A DNA stretch of 64,000 nucleotides from Ahaetulla prasina (GCF_028640845.1 NC_080543.1:6171959-6235958); one strand, 5' to 3'. Positions 21,392-35,447 are shown, counted from the stretch's first letter. Notes: generated from the letters alone by a model not told the origin. Numbers and translations: made by a program.

Positions 21392-21984
21392 CCCTAGGGT
21401 TTCCTGCCTGAACAGAGGGGTGGACTAGAAGACCTCCAAGGTCCCTCCCTGTTATTCTGTTAAACACTGATCTATTGCACCCCAGATTTGGTGAGCTAAA
21501 ATTTCCAGTTAGCCTCATTCCTTACATCCACTGGGGAGGTATGCTAGTAACTGTAATTCAGCGGTAATGGCCTGCTTCCAATTTACACCACGTCTATTTC
21601 ACTTTATTGCCGTTGCGAACAATAATCCACAGAAGCATCCCATTAATTTTAAATCCCTCCTAAAGAAGCTTTATATTATTGGGAGGGGGAAAAAAAAAAG
21701 CATTTAAGATTTGGGCTTCTTCCCAAAATCTTTTCTAATTTTTTTTTTTGCAACTCTCTCTATTTACTGCATGCTGGATTGTAACTCGAGGTTACCTATC
21801 CTCCGTGAGTTGAGATCCTATCGCCGTTATGGGCACACGAGCCGTCGCCCAGCTCAGCTTCACCGTGCATGCGTGCGCGCCGCCTGCCGGTTAGCTGATT
21901 TTTGGGGTGCACCGGGGGGGAGAGAGAGGGGGCGCATGCGTGACACACGCGTGCATATGTGGGGGGAATGCAGGGGGGCAGCGC

Positions 21985-22310
21985 ACCTCCCGTGGCCCGT
22001 TTTTAGGCTCAGGAGGCCGCAGGGAGGCCAAGCCCAAAACGGGGCATTGGGGGAGGGGGGTTGCGGCGCTGCCCCCCAAATAGCCTGTTTTTGGGCCCAG
22101 GAGGCTGCAGGGGGGCCTACTAGGCCCAAGGCCCAAAACGGGGCATAGGTGGTGGGTGCGGCGCCCCTCCAAATGGCCCGTTTTTGGGCCCAGGAGGCCG
22201 CAGGGAGGCTGACTAAGCCCAAAACGGGGCATTGGGGGAGGGGTGTGTGGCGCTGCCCCCCAAATGGGTCGTTTTTGGGCCCAGGAGGCTGCAGGGAGGC
22301 CTTCAAGGCT
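21985..22310. repeat. About 90-bp GC-rich tandem repeat, four units
   Basis: GCCCGTTTTTGGGCCCAGGA then GGC-GCAGGGAGGC and CCCAAAACGGGGCA recurs four times with small changes. Probably inside a hAT-like element that ends near 22,340. Confidence 0.75.
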
Positions 22311-22584
22311 GATCTGGTCCGAACCGGGACCATATCACCCCTGCTTCTAACAGGGCAATGTTGTTGAGTCGTATTAGTTTTGTTTTATTGCAACGAAGCA
22401 TGGGGACAACTCGGAATGAAAAGTCGGTTAAATACGACCGTCAAGAACTTAATGTGTCCAGAAGCACAGTGAGTAAGCCTCCCGCAAGGACAGACAATTC
22501 CCATTCTTGCATTCTCTTGACCCAAGTAATCATTATGCCAGTACTTTTTATCTATTAGAATTAGATTGTCAGATTTTAAAGTGA

Positions 22585-23235
22585 ACATGCCTAACTCTGT
22601 TTCCTCCTGTTTTTTCCACTTAACAACCACCCTGTGATGCGGTTTGGACTGAGTAGAACGACGGGTCCAAGATCCCCCAACTGGCTCACGGTCACCTGGT
22701 GACGGGCCCGAACACACTCAGCCAGCTTTCATGCCTAAAATGGAACTAGAACTCACAGTCGCCTGGTGATGGGCCCGAAGTCACCCAGCCGGCTGTCATG
22801 CCTAAAATGGAACTAGAACTCACAGTCGCCTGGTGATGGGCCCAAAGTCACCCAGCCGGCTTTCATGCCTAAAATGGAACTAGAACTCAGTCGCCTGCTG
22901 ATGGGCCCGAAGTCATCCAGTTGGCTTTCATGCCTAAAATGGAACTAGAACTCACAGTTGCCTGGTGATGGGCCCAAAGTCACCCAGCTGGCCTTCACAC
23001 CTAAGGCAGGACTAGAACTCACAGTTGCCTGGTGATGGGCCCGAAGTCACCAGACGGCTTTCATGCCTAAAATGGAACTAGAACTCAGTCGCCTGGTGAT
23101 GGGCCCGAAGTCACCCAGCCGGCTTTCATGCCTAAAATGGAACTAGAACTCACAGTCTCCTAGTGAATTGCCCAAACTCACCAGCTGGCGTTCATGCTTA
23201 AAATGGGACTAGAACTCACTATCACTGGTATATCA
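22585..23235 (-). repeat. 67-bp SINE-derived minisatellite, second locus
   Basis: About eight units of GGAACTAGAACTCACAGTCG, CCTGGTGATGGGCCC and AGTCACCCAGCCGGC; starts at 22,725 and 22,792 give a 67-base period. The left flank carries the SINE 3' part (ACAACCACCCTGTGATGCGG). Confidence 0.88.
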
Positions 23236-23680
23236 GTTTCTGGCATTTTTTTTTTTTTAAACTTACCAAATCAGAATATAATTCGAAATGTTAATTAGGG
23301 GAATCCCAAAGTTAAAGTGGAAAGTTGAAAAACAAAAACCAAAGTATCATATTGGAACAAGGTGATGGGAAATTTGCTTTGTGGCTAAGAAAGCTACGTA
23401 GTCTTTCTTTCTGAAGTCACGGAGACTCAAAACGCATCTTGAAGGAGATTTTTATCTTGATTAAGACCGAGTCGAAAGCTCAGATGCGTTTGAATTTTTA
23501 CAATTTCAAAGTGGCGGGCAGCACTTAACCGTTTTGCAGCTGCTTTCATCCTGACACTTTATCCAGTCTACAACTTAATTAAACTTCTTGCTTTTCCAGG
23601 TTCTGAGCTCTCTCACATGTGCTCGAATTATCTTAGCTGGTAGATGAAGACCTTGAGGAAAGCTTGGATATATTCAATTT
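23236..23680. other. Intergenic stretch without recognised content
   Basis: A T-run at 23,248-23,260 and otherwise unique-looking sequence. I recognise no gene, RNA or repeat family. Confidence 0.45.
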
Positions 23681-23681
23681 A

Positions 23682-24066
23682 GCTAGTCCTCGATTTGCAA
23701 ACCACAACGAGGACTAGAATTTCTGTCACTAAGCGGAGTGGATTTTAAGCGAGTCACGCCCGATTTTACTATCTTTGTCGGCACGGTTGTTCAAGGAATC
23801 ATTGCAGTTGTTAAGTGAATGACAAGGCCTTCTGCGCATGCACCTGGCCTCGAAAACGTGGCTAAATAGGACGGCAAGCACCGGGGCAGGTTGGCAGGCC
23901 CACCTGCATTTGTTGCTACCGGTTCGGCCAAATCTGTCTGAACCGGCTGAATACTATCACTGGTCATACATGTGAAGAGCGGAGATAAGTTGTTATTTTT
24001 TTCCAGTGCCATTGTAGCTTCAAACGGTCACTAAAGGAATAGTCGCAACTCGAGGATGACCTGTGT
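23682..24066. mobile_element. Mariner/Tigger-like MITE with an inserted hAT fragment
   Basis: Left CTAGTCCTCGATTTGCAAAC, right CAACTCGAGGATGACCTG. The middle, about 23,827-23,960, is replaced by GGTTCGGCC / GAACCGGCTGAATACTATCA sequence of the hAT family. It lies just downstream of the NARS2 stop. Confidence 0.65.
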
Positions 24067-24347
24067 AACTGGACTTCACCACCCAAGGCAGGTTTCATAA
24101 GGTTAAAAAGGCCATTTTTAGAAAAATAGAATATATATACCCGAATAAATACATTTGCAGGCAGGGCAGGCTTCAAACCTGAGGTTTTAACTTCTCTTTA
24201 GTGGAAAAAGGAAAAATACAAAAAAGAAAGAGACAGGAAAAAAAAGGAAGTCTCTTATTTTTTTTTTCCTTCTTTAAATATTGCACAGAGTCGCTTATGC
24301 ACGCCGCGAATTTACAAGAGAAGGAAAACAGAAGTTGGGACAAAGAG

Positions 24348-24492
24348 CTATAAAATGCACGAACGGGGAAATCGTGGGAACGGGATGACGTCCTTAATAT
24401 TCTGAACTCCCAGGATGCACTGCAGGTACCGCTCGAACCCCATGCCGAAACCTCCGTGGGGGGTTGATCCAAATTGGCGCAGCTCTACGTAC
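24348..24492 (-). CDS. NARS2: NARS2 terminal coding exon with class II motif 3 and stop
   Basis: Completes the split Trp and reads [47 protein letters not shown] then TAG at 24,348-24,350. [11 protein letters not shown] is motif 3, whose arginine binds [12 protein letters not shown] closely matches the NARS2 C-terminus. The acceptor is TGTGCAG. The 3' UTR continues to the left, but I see no unambiguous polyadenylation signal on the minus strand in the next 300 bases. Confidence 0.96.
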
Positions 24493-27400
24493 CTGCACAT
24501 CAAGGAAACGGGATCATTTAGCCTTGGGCCGTATTTTCCAATCGATCACTTATTATCTACAATCACAGCTTCCTGTTTACTATAGAGCTGCAGCACCCGG
24601 CATTCTTTTAAAACTTTCTTAGTTAACGAAATTTTAAACTAAAAACAAACAAACAAGCACCCTAAGAAAACCTGAATGGAGACAAACTAAAAACACCAAC
24701 TCAGGAAAAAAAAATTAATCTGCAATATTTTATACTATCTGGGCGCCCGTGCTTCGCTACGAAACGATGTGCTCGGGCTTGATAAATTGACACTTAAAGC
24801 CTGAAACTTAATGTAGAATGTGTAAATAGCATCAGAGCGTGTTAATTAATATAAGGCACTTGGAACAGAGGGGGAGGGGGAGTAGAATGTCCCAGCCCAC
24901 TGGCCGGTTGTGTCACGCGCTGGTCACACCCATGCCCGATTTAGCGAAGGAGCGTGTTAATATAAGGCAACTGGCAGTTGGAACAGAGTTCTTTTCAGGT
25001 GGGGAGGGGGACTAGAACATCTAGCTCCCTAGCATCAGAGCGTGTGGATATAATGCTGTGTACATGAAATACTAATGCTCTGATGGTCATTTCGAAAAAT
25101 CCTTTCTTAGTGAGCACCTAGAAGCCAAGAGGAACATACGTGGCAAATTTTAAGTTTGTAGGCTTTACGGTTCTGGAGATTTTGTGATGATGCATGAGTA
25201 GTATTTCGCTTTTATATATATATAGATAGATTTTATGTTTAGCAATAGTCACTGGTTTACTAATGAATATATTACTTTAATACAGTGTTTTACAACCATG
25301 GCAGCTTCAAGATGGATGCACTACAACTCCCAGAATTCCCCAGCCAGCGTTGCTGGCTGGGGAATTCTGGGAGTTGAAGTCCACCCATCTTGAAGCTGCC
25401 ACGATTGAAAAAATACTGCTCTAATATGATTGGTAAAAGCATTGTCATATGTCACAAAACCTCCACCACAATCACACATATTGCTGTATATTTTTAATTT
25501 GTAAGAATTATCGTCTTTGGCACAACAGGTAGATCACGCATTTCCAGCATCTTTGACATCCGGAAGGCCACATTTCCAATTTCTCAATATGATTTTTTAT
25601 TTATATATTTTATTAGACTTTTATCCTGCCTTTTTCGGTTTGGATAAATAACTCAAGGAAGTGTACGTATATAATGTCCCTTCTTCCTGTTTTTCCCATG
25701 ACAACAACCCTGTGAGGTGGCTTGGGCTAAGAGGGAGACACTGGCCCAAAGTCACCCAGCCGGCTTTCATACTTGAGACAGGACTAGAACTCCCAAGTTC
25801 TTGGTGACTGGCCCAAAGTCACCCAGCCGGCTTTCATGCTTGAGACAGGACTAGAACTCACAGTCTCCTGGTGATTGGCCCAAAGTCACCCAGCCAGCTT
25901 TCATGCCTAAGCCAGAACTAGAACTCACAGTCTCCTGGTGATCGGCCCAAGTAACTGAACTAGTTTTTATGTTTAAGGGCTGACTAGAATTTCCTGTCTC
26001 CTGATTTCTAGTCTAGCACCCTAACCATTACTCCAAAGAGGCTCTTTATTTACAAAATAAATAGTTAAAATTATTGACAACCACAGCCAGTTTTACAGGG
26101 GTCTCTGCGGTACTATGTCTTTCTTCTCTAATCCTACACCTGTTTATCTGGAGTTTTGCTCCTTTGACATATTCTCTGCTTCTTGAAGAATTTAAGAATC
26201 ACCTGCAGAGGAGTTATCTCAGAGGAGTTGAGCGTGGGTTGTTTTTGTTTTTTTGTGTTTTTTTTTTGCCTTTGCAGATTTTTGTAAATTTGGAAAGAAA
26301 AGAGGAAATGATGTCATGGAGCAGAGTTGGGGGAGGGAGAGAAAAATGAAGGATAGGGGGAAAGAAAGGGGAACTATGACAAATGTAAAAATATCTTTAA
26401 TTTGGTGTTTGGAAGGCTTTGTGTATGTCCTCTGACTTGGTTGTTTTTTTTTAATGCCTCCAGTGGAAAACTCAGATCGCCTTTTCAACTTTACCTTCAA
26501 GAGGACTTGAAACTTTTCACGCGCAAAAGTTAACAAGTACAAGATGGTCCTCGGCTTACGACCACAACGGAGCCCCAAATTTCCATTGCTAAGTGAGACT
26601 GTTCTTGTGAGCTTTTACCCCATTTTACAACCGTTCTTGCCGCCGTTGTTCGGTGAATCACTGCAGTTGTTAAGTTAATGACACCGTTATTAAGTGAATC
26701 CGGCTTCCCCATGGACTTTGCTCGTTAGAAGGTCGCAAAAGGGGGATCACGTGACCCCGGGACGCTCCAACCGTCATAAATACGAACCAAGCATCTGAAT
26801 TATGATCACGGGGACCATGGAGATGCTGCAATGGTCGTTAAGTGTGAAAATTGGTCATAACTCACTTTTTTCAATGCCGTTGTAACTTCGAACTGTTGTA
26901 ATGTGCTAAGGGCTATTTAAGACCCAGATTCGAAATTCCAACCAGCCAGTTCCCATAACCCATGGTTATGTCCTCGCGTTTTCGCCAATTGGCAACCCGC
27001 CTGCATTTACCGTAATCCTGTGATCACATGACCACAATTTACGTTTTAGACGGAAATCAGGATTTTTTAACTTCCATTTTCCACCAATTGTAGACAATGG
27101 ATTTGCTTAACGACCGTGTGGTTCGCTTTATAACAGCCGCATACACTCAACAACTGCTGCAAAGAAGGTTGCAAGATCAGGCAGTCATGTGGTGATCCAT
27201 TTAGTGGCTGGCATGACTAATTAGGGTCTAATTATGGTTGTAAGTCAAGGATAGTGTATGTCTCTTGGTTAATTTTTTTTTCCTGTGTGGCATTTTGGTG
27301 GCACCTGGTGGCATTTTGGTGGCAACTTATTTTATTTATTTTTATTATTTTGATTTTTGATTTTGACTTAGGGCCTGGGTACTTACGGGACCGCCTGCTG

Positions 27401-30400
27401 TTACCGCATGCCTCCCACCGACCCGTACGCTCTCACAGAGAGGGACTTCTCAGGGTGCCGTCCGCCAAGCAATGTCGGCTGGCGGCCCCCAGGGGAAGGT
27501 CCTTCTCTGTGGGGGCTCCCACACTCTGGAACGAGCTTCCCCCGGGTTTACGCCAAATACCTGACCTTCGGACCTTCCGTCGCGAACTGAAGACACATCT
27601 TTTCATTCGTGCGGGGCTGGCTTAAATTTTATCGATTTTTAATTTTTTATTAATAATTTTAAATGGGGTTTTAGTTTATTATATATTTTAAACTTTTTAG
27701 GCTAATTATAAAATAAGTTTTTTAATTTGCATTTTAAATTGTACATTGTATTGCCTGTTTTATTTTTGCCTGTACACCGCCCAGAGTCCTTCGGGAGAAG
27801 GGCGGTATAAAAATCAAAATAATAAATAAATAAAAATAAACTTACACAGGGGTTTGTAAACTTGGCTCTTTTAAGACTTGTGGACTTCAACTCCCAGAGG
27901 TCCAAGTCCACAAGTTTTAAAAGAGCCAAGTTTGCAGACCCCTGAACTAACATATATGTAGGCTTCTGGTAGAATTGAGAATTTATTTGCTTTTTCTTAG
28001 AAGATTTCCAAAGCTAATGAAAGAGATGAATAATATCTAGGAAATATATCTTACCACTGATAGGTGTCCTCAAGCATCAACCTGTAAAAAAAACACAAAA
28101 TAATATTTTCTCAGCCAGAGGAATGAATTCCAAGAAGTTTGCAAAAATATCAGATTTGCATGCTGCCTAGAGCCGATATACAAATAATATTAGATAATTA
28201 AATTAATATCAATGTATGTAGCTTCTTCTCCAGAAACATTACACTGCTAACCAGAGCATATAAAACATTTGCTAGACCAATTCTTGAATACAGCTCGCCT
28301 GTCTGGAACCCATACCTCATTTCGGACATTAATACAATTGAGCGTGTCCAGAAATATTTTACAAGGGGAGTTCTCCAGTCCTCTGATTACAACAAAATAC
28401 CTTAGGCCACCAGATTTGAAATCCTGGGTTTAGAAAATTTAGAACTCCGCTGCCTTCAACATGACCTGAGTTTAATTCATAGAATCATCTGTTACAACGT
28501 CCTTCCTGTTGAAGACTACTTCAGCTTCAATCACAATACACGAGCACACAATAGATTTAAGCTTAATGTGAACCGCTCCAATCTTGATTGCAGAAAATAT
28601 GACTTCAGTAACAGAGTTGTTAATACTTGGAATACACTACCAGACTCTGTGGTCTCTTCCCAAAATCCCCAAAGCTTTAACCAAAAACTATCTACTATTG
28701 ACCTCACCCCATTCCTAAGAGGTCTGTAAGAGCACTAACGTGCCTATCGTTCCTGTCCTAATGTTCCCTTTGATTGTATCCAATTTCATATAGTTATTAC
28801 ATATTTATGATTACATTTATGCTTATATATCGTATAGTTATTTCATGCTTATGCTTATACATACTGTTGTGACAAATAAATAAATAAAATAAAATGTTGA
28901 AGTTTTGTAGCCTCTTAAAAATGTTCCACTGAAGGCAGCTAGGGTTATCCCTAGCCAGGATAAAATATGGGCTCTAACAACTCTGTGTTTGTAGATTTTT
29001 GCTTTACTTTGAACACGAAGACAGTGAAAAAAATGGAAAAGCATCTTTTTCTGTTCAGACATTGAGCGAGTTTCAAAGAGCAAAGTTACGGACAATGGCG
29101 ATCATTTTCTCATGCCTGTAAACGGTGATTTTCCTGCCCTACTCCCAATAGATTTTACGACAAATTTGTAAAGGAAGACAGGAAAGAATATACGGTAATC
29201 TCTCGGGCTATTAATGAAGTCGACCCACAGCTGAGACCGGTAGTGTATGATATTGTCTTACCAGCCTAAAGTGGGACTAGAATTCTCCATCTCCTGGTGA
29301 TCGGCCCAAAGTCACGCAACTGGCTTACATGCCTAACGCGGGACTAGAATTCTCCATCTCCTGGTAATTGGCCCAGTCACCCGACTGGCTTACATGCCTA
29401 AGGCAGAACTAGAATTCTCCATTTCCTGGTGATCGGCTCAAAGTCATCCCAAACCAGCTTTCGTACCTAAGGCAGGATTAGAACTCACCATCTCCTGGTG
29501 ATTGGTCCAAAGTCATTCAAGTTTCTTGCATGCTTAAGGCAGGAATAGAACTCACCATCTAGTGGTGATTGGCTGAAAGTCACCCAGCCAGTTTTCAGGC
29601 CTAATAACTGGTTCTACTGAACTGGCGCGAACCGGCTGAATCCTACCGCCGAGTATACCAGTTTTTAGCCGGAGGCCTTAATCTTATTCTTAAAATAGAA
29701 AAAAATAAATGAAATGTAGAATTTTTGAAGATTTAATAATTGGATAGTTCTAAAACTAGCTTGTAATAATTATAAAGCTAAAGGTAAACATATGTGCTAG
29801 TCGTTCCTGACTCTAGGGGGCAGTGCTCATCTCCGTTTCAAAGCCGAAGAGCCAGCCCTGTCTGAAGACGTCTCCGTGGTCATGTGGGCTGCATGACTCA
29901 ATGCCAAAGGCGCATGGAACGCTGTTACCTTCCCACCAAAGATGGTCCCTATTTTTCTACTTGCATTTTTTTAATGTGCTTTTGAACTGCTAGGTTGGCA
30001 GAAGCTGGGACAAGTAACGGGAGCTCACCCCGTTACGCGGCACTAGAGATTAGAACCGCTGAACTGCCGACCTTTTAATCGACAAGCTCAGCGTCTTAGC
30101 CACTGAGCCACCGCATCCCTTATTGTAATAATTATAGGTAAAGTAAAAAAAAAAGTTGTTACTTAACATCTATCTCACTTAAGAACAGAAACTTTGGGCT
30201 CAATTGTGGTCGTAATTTGAGGACTACCCATATTGTTTTGGAAAGAATCAACACTTTTTTCTTTTCTCCTTTTTTTTTAAAAAAAATATATGTATTTCTT
30301 CCTCTTTTTCCCCTTCATCTTTATTTTCATTATATTTTGTGTTCTAATAAAGCTCAATTAAAAAAAAACCACAATTAAAAAAAGCAGTAGGACTTGGCCT

Positions 30401-33400
30401 CTGCATAAATGGGTTGTTTATGTGCTGTCAAATTAGTATTGACTCTTAGTGACCAGATAAGGTAAGGCTCAGTGGCGAAGACGCTGAGCTTGTCGATTGG
30501 AAGGTCGGCAGTTCAGCGGTTTGAATCCCTAGTGCTGTGTAACAGGGTGAGCTCCCGTTTCTTGTCCCAGCTTCTGCCAACTTCGAAAGCAGATAAAAAA
30601 TGCAAGTAGAAAAATAGGGACCACCTTTGGTGGGAAGGTAACAGCGTTCCATGCACCTTTAGTGTTGAGTCATGCTGGCCACATGACCATGGATACGTCT
30701 TCAGACAGCGCTGGCTCTTCGGTTTTGAAACGGAGATGAGCACCGCCCCCTAGAGTCGGGAACGACTAGCACATCTGTGCGAGAGGAACCTTGACCTTTT
30801 TAAGATTATGGACTAGAGAATTGCAGAGATAAATTGGAACAGAGAAGGCAAGGACTGCTAGCAAAACTATTAAGAGATAATAAGAGGAGAAAGTAAACAA
30901 CAGCTCAGCTTCACAGGAGGGTGTGTGAGAAACAACCACACCTTCACTCTGGCTTTCTCAGAAGGGCAGTGTGTGATCAGTATGAGATGGAAGCGCCTGC
31001 CAAATTGCTGGGGGAAATCCCTTAGCGCTTTCTGGAATCCTGTAGAATCCCTTTGATGCTGGGCGTGGAGCACTTCTGCAGAAGAATCCGTGAGCCACAG
31101 CTGGACAGAAAAGCTGAAAAACCACTCCAGAAAAAAACCAGCAGTGAACGTCAACTAACAAGTCAGAAGTCACAAGGGCAACTCCTTTAATTTTTGTAAC
31201 ATATGGACGGACTCGATCACGGTTTCAACTGGGATACGGCGAGCAACTAGACCAGATTAACAGGTTAACAAGAATTGGAGTTGGAAGGGACCTTGTAGAT
31301 CATCTAGTCCAACCCCTCTGGCCCAAGCACCATTTCTGACCGATGGCAGTCCAGTCTCTTCTTGAAAGTCTCCAGTGATGAAGTTCCCACAACTTCCAAA
31401 GGCAGCTTCTGTTCCATGGGTTGATTCTTCTCACTGTCCGGAAATTTCTCCTTATTTCTAGGATGAATCTCTCCTTGATCAACTTCCATCCATTATTCCT
31501 TGTCTGGCCTTCAGGTGCCTTGGAAAACAGCTTGACCCCCTTCCTCCTCTCTGTGGCAGTCCCTCAAATATTGGAAGATGCTATCCTGTCTCCCCTGGTC
31601 CTTCTCTTCACTAGACCAGCCATGCCCAGTTCCTGCAACCGTACTTCATGCATTTTAGCCTCCAGTCCCCTAATCCTCTTGGTTGTTCTTCTCTGCACTT
31701 TTTCTAGAGTCACAACATCTTTTTTATAGTGTGGTGAACAAAACTGGGTGCAGGATTCTAGGTGCGGCTTTATTAATTCAAACCAAATTAATGCCCCCAA
31801 ATGCTTGAAAATTCAAGAGAGACAACCAAAAAATAAATAAAAATGAAACAAAACGACCATCACCTACCGGCAGCCTATACCCAGATAAGCATGGATTAAG
31901 ACAAGACAAACAACCAAGTGGAAAAGAATATCCTAATCAAGGCACTACCAAGGACAAAAACCACATTCCACCAATACCACACTGCAAGCTTTTCTATATA
32001 AACAGGGAGCAAACGGCGCACACATCAGCACCGATGAGTGTTCTGTCCCCGGCCCCACCTCAGTCCGGGAGACACGTGAACTGACTCAATTAGCCAGCAA
32101 TTTAGTCCACGGCAGCTATCAGCTCTGGCATCAGACCAGCGAACGTCTGCCAAGGTTTTCTTTATCTTCCCTGATGTTACCGGAGCAACCAGGAAGTCAG
32201 GAACAAACAGCAATCCAGGCCAAATGCTCAGTTGAATAGTTCAGCTCAAGTTTTCTCCAGTCAGTTTGTTTTGTCCGTCACAAAGTAGTAGAGCAGCCCC
32301 TCCTGCTTTTATATCCTGTGGGGTGTGGCTCCGTGACTCAGCACTCTCTAGGCCTGACCCACCCCTTCTTTTGTTGTTCCCGCCTCTCTTGTCTACGAAA
32401 CCTGGGATCTAACCAGGACTGATTGTCCACAGCTGGGTCTGGAAGCGTTGCCTGGGCGGGGGAGATACAGGAGACAGAGGCCTCATCACCTCCTCCACTT
32501 GGCCTGCCTCTGGCTGCTGGAACTGAGCCAGAGAGGCCGGCCCTGCAGAGGGGAGCCCCGACGACCCTTCCCCCTCACTCTCTGAGCCACTTTCTGGGAG
32601 GGGGTCAGGCCCGGGGGTGGGGAGCCACAACAATGAGGTTATGTAGTCAGGTAATGAAATGTCTATAAATATCTTGCAAAAAAAATCCATGACTCGAAGT
32701 TTGACATGAAAGCAAAATTGAAAAACCCTCCCAAGAGCAGGCAAGGCCAACCGCAATCTGCAGTTCCAAAAAAAGGCATCAGAACACCTTATTTCTCGTA
32801 ATTTCTCAAAAGGGCATGTCCTTCCCTGATCCCAAATTCAGCAGTGCAGAAAAATGGGACTTTGAACATCGCTTTTGAAAAAGAGACTCAAGGAAACACC
32901 ATACAGTAGTCCTCGAGATACGAACCACAATCGAGCCCGACATTTCTGTTGCTCAAGGGACACATTCGTGAAGTACTGTTTTGCTCCATTTTACGACCTT
33001 TCTTGCCACCGTTGTTAAGTGAATCGCTGCTGTTGTTAAGTTAGTAACCCGGTTGTTAAGTGAATCTGGCTTCCCCCCCGTGGACTTTGCTTGTCAGAAA
33101 GTCTCAAAAAGTGATCACGTGACCCCGGGACACTGCAACTGTCATAAGTACATGCCAGTTGCCAAGCGTCTCAATTTTGATCACGTGACCAAGGGGATGC
33201 TGCAAGGGTCATAAGTCTGAAAAACAGTCATTTCGGTGCCTTTGTAACTTTGAACCGTCAGTAAATGAACTATTATAAGTCGAGGACTACCTGTATTGTA
33301 TCCACTTAAAGGAGATGGGATCCCTAGCAAACAGATTCCCCATATGTTGTGTCTGTGCCCCCCGAGCCGGGCCTGCTGCCAGAAAGTGACTTGGGCTGTG

Positions 33401-35260
33401 AGGGGGAAGGGCCGTCAGGACTCACCTCAGGAGCACCGGCTTGCCTGGTTCAGCTCCAGGAGCCAGAAACAGGCCAGGTGGAAGAGATAACGAGGCCTCC
33501 ATCTCCTGACTCTTCCCCCACCCAGGCCACGCCTGCAGACCCAGCTGACGGCAATCAGGCCTGGCTGGACCCTAGGTTTCGTAGGCAGGAGAGGCGGGAA
33601 CAACAGAAGCAGGGGTGGGGCAGGCCTAGGAAGTGCTGAGTCATGGAGCCACACCCCACAGGATATAAAAGGCAGCCAGAGCTGCCGTGTCTCTTTGTAA
33701 CAGGCAAATCCACTGATTGACTAGAGCTGAAGTTTGTTTCTAGGTGTCACCAGCATCGTAGACGATAACGGAGGCTCTTGGCAGACGCTGGCTATTCTGC
33801 TGCCAGAGCTGATAGTGACGGCTAATTAAGCCATCATTCGGACGGAGGCGAGGGAGAACACCGTAAGTCCTCTTCTGCCTGAGCCCCCTGCCTCTTCTTC
33901 ATCCGATTTATTTTTGATCATCATCTTCTTTTAAAGACCCCCATAATGTCTTGTCTTGGGCAACTGAATGGAGCTGAATGCTTACTGGCCGGATGCCCTT
34001 CCTGTCGCCAGTGCGGAGTTTTGTTCAGCACATATATATTCTCATTGTGCCCAGAGAGAGAAATATCTGCCTCAACCTAGGATCGAACTCACAGCCTCCT
34101 GATTGTGAGGTGAGAGCGCCACCTCTAGGCCACCGCACCACTCATCCTATTAAATTTTGATTTTTTTTTAAAAAAAACCCTCTTTGGTTATATTATTAAG
34201 CGCTACCATGCCCAGGTGTGGGCTGGGTAGCGCTTAATAATCTACTTACCTTCCTTACTGGTTTGGAAATGCGTGTGTGTGTCACATGCGCGCGCAGACC
34301 TTCTGCGCATGCCGCAAAACCACTTCCTGCTTAAAACCAGGAAGTAATGACAGCCGGGCGGGTGGGCGGAGCTTTGCTTTTCCATCGCTACCAGTTCGCC
34401 GGACTACCGGCCACGACCGCTACGGGATCGCGCGATCCAGTCCGATCTGGGAGCCTTTCACCCTTGACCCAACCCCTGACCCAACAAGCCAGGCAGAGAA
34501 ATCCCCACTACCTCCGTAAGCGAGATTGTAGAAAATCCACACGGTCTTCTCTCAAACTTCCACCGAAAAGTTCTCCGACGTCTGGGACCAGTAGATCAAC
34601 CGCTGCTACCTTTTAGGGAACAGAAGGTCAGAGGTTTCTCCAAAATCTCTCTGTGTGGTGAAAGGACACAACGAACCAGGTAGACCCCAGAGGCATTTCC
34701 TGAATGGTTAAAGGTAAACCATAAGGTCGTCTCCTGTCCGGTTATGTCTGACTCTAGGGGGCAGCACTCGTCTCCGTTTCTTGACCGAGGGAGCCAGCAT
34801 TGTCCGAAGACACTTCCGTGGGCATGTGGCCAGCATGACTATACACTGAGGTCAGTGATGGGATTCAACTAATTTAACAACCAGTTCTCTGCCTTAATGA
34901 CCGGCGGGGCGGGCGGGGCCATGGCGGGCGGGGCCAGGGGGTGTGGCAGGCAGCACTCCGCCTCCTGCACCTTCCCGCGGGTGGGGTGGGGTGGGCGGGC
35001 GCCTGCCAGCAATTTAATTAAGGTGGTTTTTACAATATAGTAAGATTAGTTCAGCTACGTGCGTTCCTGCAATGTCTACCTGGTCAGGCTGACTCCCTTA
35101 CTACCAGTTACTCTCTTCAATTATCCAGTGGAACAGCTTGCCTCAAGAAGTCGTGTTTTTAAGAAGAGATTGGACAGCCATTTGTCTGGAATGGAATCGG
35201 GTCTCCTGCTTGAGCAGGGGGTTGGACTAGAGGACCTCCGAGGTCCCAAAAACCTCCAGC

Positions 35261-35327
<67 letters not shown>

Positions 35328-35388
35328 CTTTCTTTCTTTCCTTCCTTCCTTTCTCTTTCTTTTCTTCCTTCCTTCCTCTCTCTCTCCC

Positions 35389-35447
<59 letters not shown>

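Larger units (their letters stand above)
20786..21465 (+). mobile_element. CR1 LINE fragments flanking a hAT element
   Basis: The left part reads LFKFADDTKMAGIANT, containing the FADD reverse-transcriptase catalytic motif. The right part (AGGGTTTCCTGCCTG through GACTAGAAGACCTCCAAGGT) is the CR1 3' end. The two do not join as one full copy. Confidence 0.75.

Noticed and set aside
30870..31173. Minus-strand ORFs of 71-94 codons in a less repetitive stretch, considered as the missing NARS2 exon
   Set aside because: The translation shows no GVGELFGG-like segment and no suitable splice pair in phase.
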